A stretch of 37,100 nucleotides of DNA, from NCBI RefSeq assembly GCF_001419765.1, contig NZ_LIRK01000038.1, positions 1 through 37,100 on the forward strand. Reading direction: 5' to 3'. Each line of letters opens with the position of its first letter. Position 1 is the stretch's first letter. The notes below the pieces were generated by a model. That model was not told where the DNA came from. It saw only the letters and a list, made by a program, of their open reading frames with translations, and did not search any database. Positions 18,449 to 27,274 of this stretch are shown here, in pieces. The stretch comes from Streptomyces torulosus (GTDB lineage Bacteria > Actinomycetota > Actinomycetes > Streptomycetales > Streptomycetaceae). A program made the translations under genes and the position numbers.

Positions 18449-18454
18449 ACGTTA
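18449..18454 (-). promoter_or_regulatory. Candidate leaderless -10 box for the beta-helix gene
   Basis: On the minus strand, TAACGT is followed by exactly seven bases and then the ATG at 18441, in an unusually AT-rich patch. TANNNT plus 6-7 bases before a start codon is the known pattern for leaderless actinobacterial genes. No good -35 box is seen. An adjacent 6-bp inverted repeat, CCGGAT (18477-18482) with ATCCGG (18488-18493), may be an operator. Confidence 0.4.
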
Positions 18455-18532
18455 TTTCGCGGGGCCGGTGAACAGGCCGGATAGACCATCCGGTGGCGTG
18501 TCATTCAACGGCGAGGCCGATTCCCCGGGTGC

Positions 18533-19213
18533 CTACCGCGGCGGGCAGGGCTCCGTGGTCGTCGACCTCCGTCGCTCGCCCTCCGGGGTGAAGGTGACGG
18601 ACCGGCGGAAGGGGCCGTCACCGAAGCGGACCGCGAGAAGAAGGGGTTGCTCGTGTTCGGGCGGCCAGGCGTCGGCCCCGGCGGCTGCGCCGTTCCACAG
18701 GTGGAAGACCACCATCGGCTGACTCGGGTCTTCGCTGAGATAGCCCAGCGTCTTCCCGTACAGGGGATTGGTGCCTCCGAACAGCACGGACGGGGCACCG
18801 AACTCCGCCGTCACGTCCGCCCAGGTGCGGTCCTCCGCGGCCCACCGCCGGACCCGGCCCCTGAGAGCGTCGTAGTCCTCCTTCTCAAGGACCCGATCGG
18901 GCTTGAGCCATCCCCGCCGCAGGGCGAACTCCGCGTACACCGACGCCGCATCGAAGTCGTGGCTCCGCCCGGGGATCACGCCCCGGAAGGCCCCGGACAC
19001 GCCGACAGCCGACCACAGTCCGCGTTCTTCCCATTCCCGCCGCTGCTGAGCGAACGCGTCGGGCTGACGCTCGACGAACAGCAGGTGGTCGAGCAGGATC
19101 CGCACAGCGAGTTCACCTCCGTACATCCCGGGTCGGCGCAGCGCGAGATTGAGCTGGTCGACAAGGTGGCCGTGTATCTCTTCGGCGGTGGCGAGCGAGG
19201 TCGGAGGGGTCAC
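18533..19213 (-). CDS. Conserved hypothetical protein
   Basis: About 226 aa if it starts at GTG 19213; an upstream ATG at 19243 is also in frame. I do not recognise the family. It is a soluble, mixed-charge protein: an N-terminal helical part (TAEEIHGHLVDQLNLALRRPGMYGG ...), a central RSHDFDAASVYAEFALRRGWL segment, and a C-terminal half with beta character (PMVVFHLWNG, PLLLAVRFGDGPFRRSVTF). No signal peptide, membrane helix or known catalytic motif is visible. The RPGMYGG motif and the strongly biased third positions support it as a real gene. It lies downstream of a decayed locus and shares no obvious operon partner. Confidence 0.65.
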   Translation of the reverse strand: MTPPTSLATAEEIHGHLVDQLNLALRRPGMYGGELAVRILLDHLLFVERQPDAFAQQRREWEERGLWSAVGVSGAFRGVIPGRSHDFDAASVYAEFALRRGWLKPDRVLEKEDYDALRGRVRRWAAEDRTWADVTAEFGAPSVLFGGTNPLYGKTLGYLSEDPSQPMVVFHLWNGAAAGADAWPPEHEQPLLLAVRFGDGPFRRSVTFTPEGERRRSTTTEPCPPR

Positions 19214-19269
19214 GCGCCCAGTCTCCCGCACCGGCTGCGCCACGGGCCGCGGTCCTTCTGCCGCCGCGT

Positions 19270-19660
19270 CTTCCCGTTTTTCAGGTCAACGGTTCCCTGT
19301 GGGAGTTCCAACGGCTGGGCTCCTACTGGACCAGGACCGATCGAGGCACCCCCGCCAAGGTGAACGGTGAGCTGTCAACCATCGTGGCGGGAGTCGGCGA
19401 CCGCCGACTCGCCACGGCCGCGCTCCGGCTGGCCCGCCGCTCGGAGTACCGCCGGGTCGAGAACCAGGCGCTCACGCAGGGGGCAGGTCGAAGCGTTGGA
19501 CCTCCTCGGCCGGGCCGCGGCCGTGACCGCCGGCGCCGGTCCGACGCCGTACTGGACACAGGCCCTGGAGATCCTCGACGCCCTCGGCGCGCCGGCCGCC
19601 ACGGCCGTACGGCACCGGCTGGCCGGGCGGGACCTGATCGACGCTGAGCGCACGATGCGC
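19270..19660 (+). pseudogene. Frameshifted gene remnant of unknown function
   Basis: Two good protein-like stretches occur in different frames. The first (about 19285-19485) ends LRLARRSEYRRVENQALTQG. The second (about 19485-19660) continues with QVEALDLLGRAAAVTAGAG and ALEILDALGAPAATAVRHRL. The join at about 19480-19490 reads as one protein only if a base is gained or lost in the G-rich run there. The helical, Ala/Leu/Arg-rich text looks like part of a TPR or regulator protein, but I cannot name it. There is no credible start with a ribosome site, so this is probably a dead fragment. Confidence 0.5.
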
Positions 19661-19786
19661 TCCACGCGTCGAAACTTTCGGGATGGGCGGGTGCCCGGAC
19701 GACGGGTTCATCGTCCGCATGTCCCTGATTGATGTGACCTTTTCCTGTGATCGGCGCGAGAGAGCCAGGTTCACGTCCGGATGGTG

Positions 19787-19814
19787 TTGACATGTTCACG
19801 CGTCTCTCTAGGAT
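19787..19814 (+). promoter_or_regulatory. HrdB-type promoter for the glycoside hydrolase operon
   Basis: TTGACA (19787-19792), 16-bp spacer, TAGGAT (19809-19814): a near-consensus housekeeping-sigma promoter. Transcription would start near 19821, giving a leader of about 115 nt before the GH27 start at 19936. Confidence 0.75.
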
Positions 19815-19844
19815 CCATCACACCCAAACTTTCCGAATCCAGTT

Positions 19845-19854
19845 CGAAATTTCG
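19845..19854. promoter_or_regulatory. Palindromic operator candidate downstream of the GH27 promoter
   Basis: CGAAATTTCG, a perfect 10-bp palindrome in an AT-rich island, sits about 25 bp downstream of the predicted transcription start. CGAA-N-TTCG-like elements are known targets of sugar-responsive repressors controlling streptomycete hydrolase genes (for example BxlR). Placement downstream of the start site suits repression. The identity of the regulator is inference; none is encoded next to it. Confidence 0.5.
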
Positions 19855-19935
19855 CACCCACCCTGAGTCGACATGTCATGGGCGTGGCATGAAGGGTGAG
19901 TCACCCCCACGGCGCTCTCCCCGAAAGGAGCCCCG

Positions 19936-21591
19936 GTGCCCACACGATCAGGCAGGCGACTGCTCCATGTCCTGGCCGCCGCCGCACTGACGGTCGCCGC
20001 ATCAGTGACGGCCTCCGTCCACTCCACCGCCACCGCTGCACCCGCCGCGCCGGGCAGCCCGGCGCTCACTCCACCCCTGGGGTGGAACAGTTGGAACAGC
20101 TTCGGGTGCGGGATCACCGAGGCACAGGTGCGTCAGGCCGCGGACGCGATGGTGTCCTCGGGGATGAGGGACGCGGGCTACCAGTACGTGGTGGTGGACG
20201 ACTGCTGGTTCGACCCGCAGCGCGACGGAGCGGGCAACCTGCGGGCCAACCCGACCAAGTTCCCCAGCGGGATGAAGGCGCTCGGCGACTACATCCACAG
20301 CAAGGGGCTGAAGTTCGGCATCTACCAGGTGCCGGGTGAACGCACGTGCGCGCAGACCACGGGTGCCTATCCGGGGTCGACGGGCAGCAGGGGGCACGAG
20401 GCGCAGGACGCCGCCGCGTTCGCCTCATGGGGCGTCGACTACCTGAAGTACGACTGGTGCTCCTCCAGCGGCACACGCGACGAGCAGGTCGCGCGGTTCA
20501 CCGTCATGCGGGACGCGCTGCGGGCCACCGGCCGCCCGATCGTCTACAGCATCAACCCCAACAGCTTCCACGCGATCACCGGCTCCACGTACAACTGGGG
20601 TGAGGTGGCGGATCTGTGGCGGACGACGGAGGACCTGCTCGACATCTGGCAGAACAACAACACCAACAGCTACCCCATGGGTGTCGGCAACGTCCTGGAC
20701 GTCACCGCACCCCTGGCCGCGCAGTCGGGCCCGGGCCACTGGAACGACCCGGACATGCTGGTCGTCGGGCGTCCCGGCCTGACGCTGACCGAGTCGCGCT
20801 CCCACTTCGCCCTCTGGGCGCTCATGGCGGCCCCGCTGATGGCCGGCAACGACATCCGCACCATGTCCGCCGACGTCAGTGCGATCCTGCGCAACCCCCG
20901 CCTCCTCGCGGTCAACCAGGACCGGCTCGGCGCCGGCGGACGCCGCGTCCGTGACGACGGCAGCACCGAGGTGTTCGCCAAACCCCTCGCCGACGGCTCC
21001 GTCGCCGTGGGCCTGTTCAACCGGGGCGGCAGCGCCGCGACCGTCACCACCACCGCCGCCCAAGTCGGCCTCTCGGGTGGGCCGTTCACCCTCACCGACC
21101 TGTGGACCGGCGCCACGTCCAGCACCACCGGTCAGGTCTCCGCGAGCGTGCCCGCCCACGGCGTCGCCGTGTTCCGGGTCAGCGGCGGCAGCGCACTGGC
21201 CGCCACCACCGCCCGCCTGCGCGGCACCGGGTCCGGCCGCTGCCTGGACGTGGATCGCGCCTCCACCGCGGCCGGGACGGCGGCGTTGATCTGGGACTGC
21301 CACACCGCCGCCAACCAGCTGTGGACCACCTGGGCCGGCGGCGAGATCCGCGTCTTCGGCGACAAGTGCCTCGACGCCTACAACCAGGGGACCACCAACG
21401 GCACCCGCGTCATCATCTGGCCCTGCAACGGCCAGGACAACCAGAAGTGGACCGCACAGGCCGACGGATCGATCCGCAACGTCCGTTCCGGGCTGTGCCT
21501 CGACGTCAACGGGTCCGGCACCGCCAACGGCACCGCGGCGGTCCTGTGGAGCTGCAACGGACAGTCCGGCCAGAAGTGGAGCCGCACATGA
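19936..21591 (+). CDS. Secreted GH27 alpha-galactosidase with C-terminal ricin-type lectin (CBM13)
   Basis: A 551-aa exported enzyme. Residues 1-36 form a signal peptide with a twin-basic N-region and AAA-type cleavage region. The GH27 TIM barrel starts with LTPPLGWNSWNSFGC. The nucleophile is Asp173 in VDYLKYDWC, and the acid/base aspartate lies in the GHWNDPDML motif near residue 270. A beta-sandwich follows. Residues about 425-551 are a ricin-B trefoil with QxW-type motifs NQLWT, NQKWT and GQKWS. It would release alpha-linked galactose from galacto-oligosaccharides or galactomannan outside the cell, the lectin aiding binding. GTG 19936 is preceded by AAAGGAG. It is followed after 55 bp by the GH43 gene, which probably shares its transcript. 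Confidence 0.93.
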   Translation: MPTRSGRRLLHVLAAAALTVAASVTASVHSTATAAPAAPGSPALTPPLGWNSWNSFGCGITEAQVRQAADAMVSSGMRDAGYQYVVVDDCWFDPQRDGAGNLRANPTKFPSGMKALGDYIHSKGLKFGIYQVPGERTCAQTTGAYPGSTGSRGHEAQDAAAFASWGVDYLKYDWCSSSGTRDEQVARFTVMRDALRATGRPIVYSINPNSFHAITGSTYNWGEVADLWRTTEDLLDIWQNNNTNSYPMGVGNVLDVTAPLAAQSGPGHWNDPDMLVVGRPGLTLTESRSHFALWALMAAPLMAGNDIRTMSADVSAILRNPRLLAVNQDRLGAGGRRVRDDGSTEVFAKPLADGSVAVGLFNRGGSAATVTTTAAQVGLSGGPFTLTDLWTGATSSTTGQVSASVPAHGVAVFRVSGGSALAATTARLRGTGSGRCLDVDRASTAAGTAALIWDCHTAANQLWTTWAGGEIRVFGDKCLDAYNQGTTNGTRVIIWPCNGQDNQKWTAQADGSIRNVRSGLCLDVNGSGTANGTAAVLWSCNGQSGQKWSRT

Positions 21592-21646
21592 GGGACATCG
21601 CGCGCCGTACGGCAGCCCCTGCACCGACCGGGATCCCCCGGAGGCC

Positions 21647-23080
21647 GTGGTGATCCCCGCTCGACGGTCATCCGTCCCCAGGACGGGGCTCACCCGGGCA
21701 GTCGCCTGGATCACGGGCCTCGTGCTGGCGTTCGCCCTTGTTCCCGCCGCGGTGCAACCCTCGGCGGCCAGGGCCGACAACCCCATCGTGCAGCACGTCT
21801 ACACCGCCGACCCGGCCCCCCTGGTCCATGACGGACGGGTCTACCTCTACACCGGGCACGACGAGGACGGGTCCACCTACTTCACCATGAAGGACTGGCG
21901 GGTCTGGTCCTCGGCCGACATGGTCAACTGGACCGACCACGGCTCTCCGCTCAGCCTCGCCACCTTCAGCTGGGCGTCCGCCGACGCGTGGGCGGGACAG
22001 GCCGTGCAGCGGGGCGGACGGTTCTACTGGTACGTGCCGGTGAAGAACCGGGCGACCGGCCGGATGGCCATCGGCGTGGCCGTGGCGGACAGCCCCACCG
22101 GCCCGTTCCGGGACGCCCTCGGCCGTCCGCTGGTGGAGAACGGCGAGATCGACCCGAGCGTCTTCATCGACGACAACGGCCAGGCGTACCTGTACTGGGG
22201 CAACCCGAACCTGTGGTACGTCAAGCTGAACGCCGACATGACCTCCTACTCGGGCAGCCCCACCCGGATCCCGCTCACCACCGCCGGGTTCGGCACCCGC
22301 ACCGGCGACCCCAACCGGCCCACCCTGTACGAGGAAGGCCCCTGGGTCTACAAGCGGAACGGGTTGTACTACCTGGTGTTCGCCGCCAAGTGCTGCTCGG
22401 AGTTCATCGCCTACTCCACGGCGCCCGGCCCGACCGGCCCCTGGACCTACCGGGGGACCGTCATGCCCACACAGGGCAGCAGCTTCACCAACCACCCGGG
22501 CATCGTCGACTTCAAGGGAAATTCGTACTTCTTCTACCACAACGGTGCGCTCCCCGGTGGGGGCGGCTACACCCGCTCGGTCGCGGTGGAGCGGTTCTCC
22601 TACAACGCCGACGGCACGATCCCGACGATCACCATGACGAACACCGGGGCCCCTCAGGCCGGCACGCTCAATCCGTATGTGCGCCAGGAGGCCGAGACGA
22701 TCGCCTGGGGTTCCGGGATCGAGACCGAACCTGCCGCGGAAGGCGGCATGAACGTCGGCTGGATCGAGAACGGCGACCACCTCAAGGTCAAGGGGGTGGC
22801 CTTCGGGTCGGGCGCGTCCTCGTTCGCCGCACGGGTGGCCTCCGGCAGCAGTGGCGGCACCGTGGAACTGCGCCTGGGCTCGCCGAACGGGACGGTCGTC
22901 GGCCGGTGCGGTGTGCCGGGCACCGGGGGCTGGCAGACATGGACGACGGTCAACTGCCCGGTGAGCGGCGCCACAGGCACCCAGGACCTCTACCTGCGCT
23001 TCACCGGAGGGAGCGGCTATCTGCTCAACATCAACTGGTGGCAGTTCACGGCGGGCACGGCCCTGACCGCACCGCGTTAG
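21647..23080 (+). CDS. Secreted GH43-family glycosidase with CBM6 module
   Basis: A 477-aa exported enzyme with a signal peptide of about 43 residues (basic N-region, hydrophobic WITGLVLAFALVPAAV). The five-bladed propeller has the GH43 triad: base Asp55 (YTADPAP), pKa-setting Asp169 (GEIDPSVF) and acid Glu230 (YEEGPWV). Residues about 345-477 form a CBM6-like sandwich (VRQEAETIAWGSGIETE ... YLLNINWWQF). Family members hydrolyse arabinofuranosyl or xylosyl linkages; the exact specificity is not readable. Start GTG 21647 or 21650; the latter has better spacing from GGAGG. It is second in the GH27 operon, so the pair targets galactose- and arabinose/xylose-decorated plant polysaccharide. Confidence 0.9.
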   Translation: MVIPARRSSVPRTGLTRAVAWITGLVLAFALVPAAVQPSAARADNPIVQHVYTADPAPLVHDGRVYLYTGHDEDGSTYFTMKDWRVWSSADMVNWTDHGSPLSLATFSWASADAWAGQAVQRGGRFYWYVPVKNRATGRMAIGVAVADSPTGPFRDALGRPLVENGEIDPSVFIDDNGQAYLYWGNPNLWYVKLNADMTSYSGSPTRIPLTTAGFGTRTGDPNRPTLYEEGPWVYKRNGLYYLVFAAKCCSEFIAYSTAPGPTGPWTYRGTVMPTQGSSFTNHPGIVDFKGNSYFFYHNGALPGGGGYTRSVAVERFSYNADGTIPTITMTNTGAPQAGTLNPYVRQEAETIAWGSGIETEPAAEGGMNVGWIENGDHLKVKGVAFGSGASSFAARVASGSSGGTVELRLGSPNGTVVGRCGVPGTGGWQTWTTVNCPVSGATGTQDLYLRFTGGSGYLLNINWWQFTAGTALTAPR

Positions 23081-23180
23081 GGCCCTTCTGATGGATCTCT
23101 GCGGGAAAAGGAGCGGCGTTCGGTGTGTGCTCTCGGCGTGCCGGGCGTCGCGACGCCGCGGAGATCCGTCAGAAGGGCCC
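23080..23180. repeat. Long inverted repeat with 23-nt arms and 55-nt centre
   Basis: Arms 23080-23102 (begins GGGCCCTTCTGATGG) and 23158-23180 (ends CGTCAGAAGGGCCC) match over 23 positions with two differences, and both differences are T opposite G, which pair in RNA. The left arm starts on the last base of the GH43 stop codon. It could be a large terminator hairpin or a 101-bp non-autonomous mobile element. I see no exact target duplication (flanks GTTA and TTGT). Confidence 0.65.
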
Positions 23181-23363
23181 TTGTCCGCCCCGGCGAAGCT
23201 CCGGACTCCGCGCCCGCGCGAACTTCGGCGAGGAACCGCTGTGTCGTCGGCCGGGTGAGCCGGGTGTGACGGGGTAGAACAGCTGTGGCTCGTGCGACTG
23301 CACCGAGCCGGAGCATGCCCGGATGAAGGGCTGTTCCCGGGCAGGAACGAAGGATCGAACAGT

Positions 23364-23567
23364 ATGGCAAGCGGCACCGTCAAGTGGTTCAACGCGGAGA
23401 AGGGCTTCGGTTTCATCGAGCAGGACGGCGGCGGTCCCGACGTCTTCGCCCACTACTCCGAGATCAAGGGCTCCGGCTACCGCGAGCTGACCGAGGGTGA
23501 GCACGTCACCTTCGACATCGGCCAGGGCCAGAAGGGCCCCCAGGCCCAGAACATCGTCCGGGGCTGA
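23364..23567 (+). CDS. Cold-shock domain protein, CspA family
   Basis: A 67-aa single cold-shock domain, full length. The N-terminus [15 protein letters not shown] carries RNP1 (KGFGFI), and DVFAHYSEI corresponds to RNP2; conserved aromatic residues for RNA stacking are present. These proteins bind single-stranded RNA and DNA and act as RNA chaperones. ATG 23364 is preceded by AAGGA about ten bases upstream; in-frame codons further upstream lack family similarity. It is monocistronic, with a strong terminator just after it. Streptomycetes encode several such proteins, so a specific symbol is not assigned. Confidence 0.93.
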   Translation: MASGTVKWFNAEKGFGFIEQDGGGPDVFAHYSEIKGSGYRELTEGEHVTFDIGQGQKGPQAQNIVRG

Positions 23568-23583
23568 CCGGACCCAGGAGCGC

Positions 23584-23621
23584 GGAGCGAGGCGGCTGCC
23601 GACCCGCAGCCGCCCCGCTCC
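23584..23621 (+). terminator. Terminator hairpin after the cold-shock gene
   Basis: GGCGGCTGC (23591-23599) pairs perfectly with GCAGCCGCC (23606-23614) around a 6-nt loop. The stem continues after one mismatch with GGAGCG against CGCTCC. The position, 17 bp after the stop, suits termination of the cold-shock transcript. Confidence 0.75.
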
Positions 23622-23682
23622 CAGCCCAGGCCGTCGCTCCGCGCGTCGGCCTCACCTGTGCGTGCCCGGTGCGTGGCGCCGC

Positions 23683-23853
23683 CTACCAGCGGTACCAGCG
23701 GCCCCGCTGACCACTGGGGCCCGTGGAGCGGGCGACGAAGCCGAGCAGCCAGAGCACCAGCACGATGACGGCGATCCACCACAGGGCCTTCAGAGCGAAA
23801 CCGGCGCCGAAAAGGATCAGAGCCAGCAGCAGAACGAGCAACAAAGGAACCAT
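23683..23853 (-). CDS. Small hydrophobic membrane protein (56 aa)
   Basis: A 56-aa peptide with two predicted membrane helices (MVPLLLVLLLALILFGAGF, then LWWIAVIVLVLWLLGF) and a short basic tail ending GQRGRWYRW. Start ATG 23853 is well supported by GGAGGT seven bases upstream. Small proteins of this layout are common in streptomycetes and are usually annotated only as hydrophobic proteins; function is unknown. It converges on the cold-shock gene with a terminator between. Upstream, about 270 bp of leader separates it from the divergent SUKH-like gene and contains a perfect 21-bp inverted repeat. Confidence 0.8.
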   Translation of the reverse strand: MVPLLLVLLLALILFGAGFALKALWWIAVIVLVLWLLGFVARSTGPSGQRGRWYRW

Positions 23854-24060
23854 TTCTTTCCACCTCCGCACCGCCGTTTGCCCGGCCGTCGCCACTCCAC
23901 ACCCACAAGACCTGCACGTTTTTTGTCCTCGGACGGGGGCACTCTGACGGGCTGCCCGAGCGCGCCGCCGGAGTCCGCGCAGCGGACGGCTCTCGCCGCC
24001 CTCCTGACCCAGTCCCTGTGTCCCTATGTCCCTGAGCGCGGGCGGGCTCGCCGTGTCGCC

Positions 24061-24116
24061 AGTGCTGTGACCGGAAAGGTTCACCGGCTCGCGCAAACCT
24101 TTCCGGTCACAGCACT
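24061..24116. repeat. Perfect 21-bp inverted repeat in a divergent regulatory region
   Basis: Arms 24061-24081 (begins AGTGCTGTGACCGGAAAGG) and 24096-24116 are exact reverse complements separated by 14 nt. It lies upstream of both flanking genes (56-aa membrane peptide on minus, SUKH-like on plus), so it is not positioned as a terminator for either. Its right end touches the -10 box of the plus-strand gene. It may be an operator, an attenuator-like element or a short mobile repeat. Confidence 0.8.
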
Positions 24117-24121
24117 AGCCT
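24116..24121 (+). promoter_or_regulatory. Leaderless-type -10 box TAGCCT
   Basis: TAGCCT is followed by exactly six bases and then GTG at 24128. This TANNNT-N6-7-start spacing marks leaderless transcripts in actinobacteria, and no Shine-Dalgarno is present. The earlier in-frame GTG at 24122 directly abuts the box, so it cannot be the start of a message from this promoter. Confidence 0.6.
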
Positions 24122-24127
24122 GTGCGA

Positions 24128-24655
24128 GTGACACTTGCTGATGATCGACAGTTCCCCGCCGCGCTCGCCGCCGCGCTGGCCGTGCCGTTCGACTACGAGG
24201 GCGGTGACGGAGTCGACTTCGAGCCCTTCGAGGAGTTCCTGTCCGCCGAGGACACCACCGAATGGTTCCAGGCATGGACCGGAAACGACGAGCTCGACGG
24301 CGCCGAATTCCGCGTCTTCGGTCAGGACGGCGCGGGAGGGTACGCGGCGTTCTGGCTCATCCGCCCGAGCCGGCCACTCACCGACCAGCCCGTCGTCTTC
24401 CTGGGGTCCGAGGGCGAGACGGGAGTCGTGGCGCGCGACCTGGGCGACTTTCTGTGGCTCCTGGCCGACGGCTTCGGCCCCTGGGAGGCCGCCACCTCCT
24501 ACGAACCTGACTGGATTGCGCACCCCAACCGCGATCTGACGGCCGTCGCCGAACGCTTCGCGCCGGGCCCACGCCGGTCGGCCGCCGCCGTGGTCGAACT
24601 GGCCACCCGGGAGTTCCCCGAGTTCGACGACACCATCATGAAACTCTGCCGCTGA
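24128..24655 (+). CDS. SMI1/KNR4 (SUKH) family-like protein
   Basis: A 175-aa acidic protein. The central part (AAFWLIRPSRPLTDQPVVFLGSEGETGVVARDLGDFLWLLADG, residues about 75-117) matches the SUKH pattern: a strand with hydrophobic core, a V-x-x-L-G-S-E-G turn, and a D-L-x-D-F-L helix. In bacteria the superfamily contains many immunity proteins against nuclease and deaminase toxins, as well as housekeeping versions. No toxin gene is next to it, so an immunity role is not supported here beyond family membership. Start GTG 24128 is chosen on the leaderless promoter pattern. No signal peptide or membrane segment. Confidence 0.7.
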   Translation: MTLADDRQFPAALAAALAVPFDYEGGDGVDFEPFEEFLSAEDTTEWFQAWTGNDELDGAEFRVFGQDGAGGYAAFWLIRPSRPLTDQPVVFLGSEGETGVVARDLGDFLWLLADGFGPWEAATSYEPDWIAHPNRDLTAVAERFAPGPRRSAAAVVELATREFPEFDDTIMKLCR

Positions 24656-24781
24656 GCGTCCTCCGGGCCGCGCGGCACACGCGCGGCCCGGGACCTGGAA
24701 CACCCGGATCTAATTCCGAACCGACGGGGTAATGGGACGTCATCCGATCGCCATCTCACACCGATGTGAAGGAGAACGAGG

Positions 24782-25207
24782 ATGACCGACGACGCCTACC
24801 TGTTCCTGCTGGACGACGTGTCCTCGTCGCTGGGAGTGGCCCCCGCCGCCGTCGGTGATCTCGCCTGCATGGAAACCCCCGCCGTACGCGGATGGCTGGA
24901 CGCCCACGGAATCACGCGCACCTCACCGCATCTGCGTCTGCTGCCGCCGGAGGAGACCGCGGCGATCCCCGAGGGAGCGGAACGGCTGCCCGTCCCGCTG
25001 AGCGACGAGGAGACGAGCCGGCTCCGCCACCAGTTGGTTCCGGAGCCGCTCGCCCGGATCGAGGAGGAGCTGCTCTCCTACCGGGACTGCGCGGACGGCA
25101 GGGACGGCCTGATCGGGCGCGCACTGGCCGCCGGCGTGCCGCCGCACCGCATCGCCAAACTGACCGGGGTGGACCCCGCGACGGTGACCGCCGCGGCGGA
25201 CGGCTGA
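24782..25207 (+). CDS. Conserved hypothetical protein with C-terminal helix-turn-helix-like segment
   Basis: A 141-aa acidic cytoplasmic protein of unknown family. The last 40 residues (GLIGRALAAGVPPHRIAKLTGVDPATVTAA) read like a small helix-turn-helix, with A-G-V-P-P-H-R-I-A as first helix and turn. The N-terminal 45 residues (DAYLFLLDDVSSSLG ... AVRGWLDAHGI) are helical. ATG 24782 follows GAAGGAGAACGAGG. The upstream 125 bp hold GGGTAA at about 24727-24733 with a degenerate GGAT 17 bases before, weakly like a stress-sigma promoter. Whether it binds DNA is inference. No operon partner is obvious. Confidence 0.65.
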   Translation: MTDDAYLFLLDDVSSSLGVAPAAVGDLACMETPAVRGWLDAHGITRTSPHLRLLPPEETAAIPEGAERLPVPLSDEETSRLRHQLVPEPLARIEEELLSYRDCADGRDGLIGRALAAGVPPHRIAKLTGVDPATVTAAADG

Positions 25208-25491
25208 TCGCGTTCGATTCGAGCCACTTCCGGCCGCCGTGCGGTCACCGGGGCAGGGCAGCCACCGTACGCGGTTGGCGCCCTGCCCCCGTTGCCGTCA
25301 ACTCGCCCTAGACATGGGATGGATGTGGTTCCAGCCGGGGTTGACGTGGCTATTGACAGTCTCAGTGGTGTGTGGAATCACTATCGACATGGGATGCCTG
25401 AGGGGTCCCAGTGGATGATCTCGGGGCGTTCTGGCCCCTTCGGAAAGGCACGGCGCTCTCCGTCCCGTTCCCCACACATCCGAGGAACAGA

Positions 25492-25668
25492 ATGCAGCCT
25501 TCATCCGTTCCGCCCCGGATCCGAGCCGCTCTCGGACGCTCGTCACCGACAGCCGCCCCAGCAGGCGTCCTGGCCCTGCCGACCCTGCCGGCCCCGCCGG
25601 CCCCGCCGACCCTGCCGGCCCTGCCGGGCGGCAACGCCGGGCGCACCGCCGCGGTCGGCTGTCGCTGA
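25492..25668 (+). pseudogene. Short ORF resembling a broken secretion leader
   Basis: A 58-residue frame with an ATG preceded by GAGG. It reads MQPSSVPPRIRAALGRSS and then a Pro/Leu/Ala repeat stretch where a signal-peptide core would be expected, stopping at TGA 25668. The basic N-region followed by an AALAGVLAL-like string suggests the start of a former secreted protein whose hydrophobic core was disrupted by repeat expansion and whose body is gone. Weak evidence; it could be chance. Confidence 0.3.
25567..25629. repeat. Nine-base tandem repeat tract
   Basis: About seven degenerate copies of a 9-bp unit (CCCTGCCGG / CCCCGCCGG / CCCTGCCGA). Read in frame 25492 it encodes alternating Leu-Pro-Ala and Pro-Ala-Pro. 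Slippage during replication is the likely origin. Confidence 0.7.
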
Positions 25669-25802
25669 GCTCCCGCGGGTCACCCGGAACGGCCACCGCG
25701 AGAGCGGCCCCGACAACCCCCACCCTCACCTCCGGTCGGTGTGTGGGCATGCCCGGTCGGCGCGCCCCGCGGCACCGAGCGTGGACCGTCACCGCCGTCT
25801 GA

Positions 25803-27218
<1,416 letters not shown>

Positions 27219-27234
27219 CCACCGTGCCGGGAGA

Positions 27235-27270
27235 CCGGCGCCTCCCTCCGGAGACGGGGTGAGGCGCCGG
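27235..27270 (+). terminator. Stem-loop after the esterase gene
   Basis: CCGGCGCCT (27235-27243) pairs with AGGCGCCGG (27262-27270), nine perfect base pairs and an 18-nt loop, starting 17 bp after the esterase stop. Confidence 0.7.
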
Positions 27271-27274
27271 GACG

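Noticed and set aside
24122..24127. GTG 24122 as the start of the SUKH-like gene
   Set aside because: It abuts the TAGCCT -10 box directly, so it could not lie within a message initiated from that promoter.
24128..24655. Toxin-immunity locus around the SUKH-like gene
   Set aside because: No toxin, secretion or polymorphic-toxin gene is adjacent; SUKH proteins are also common as stand-alone genes.
25567..25629. CRISPR-like array in the repeat tract
   Set aside because: Units are 9 bp, contiguous and degenerate with no spacers; this is a simple tandem repeat.
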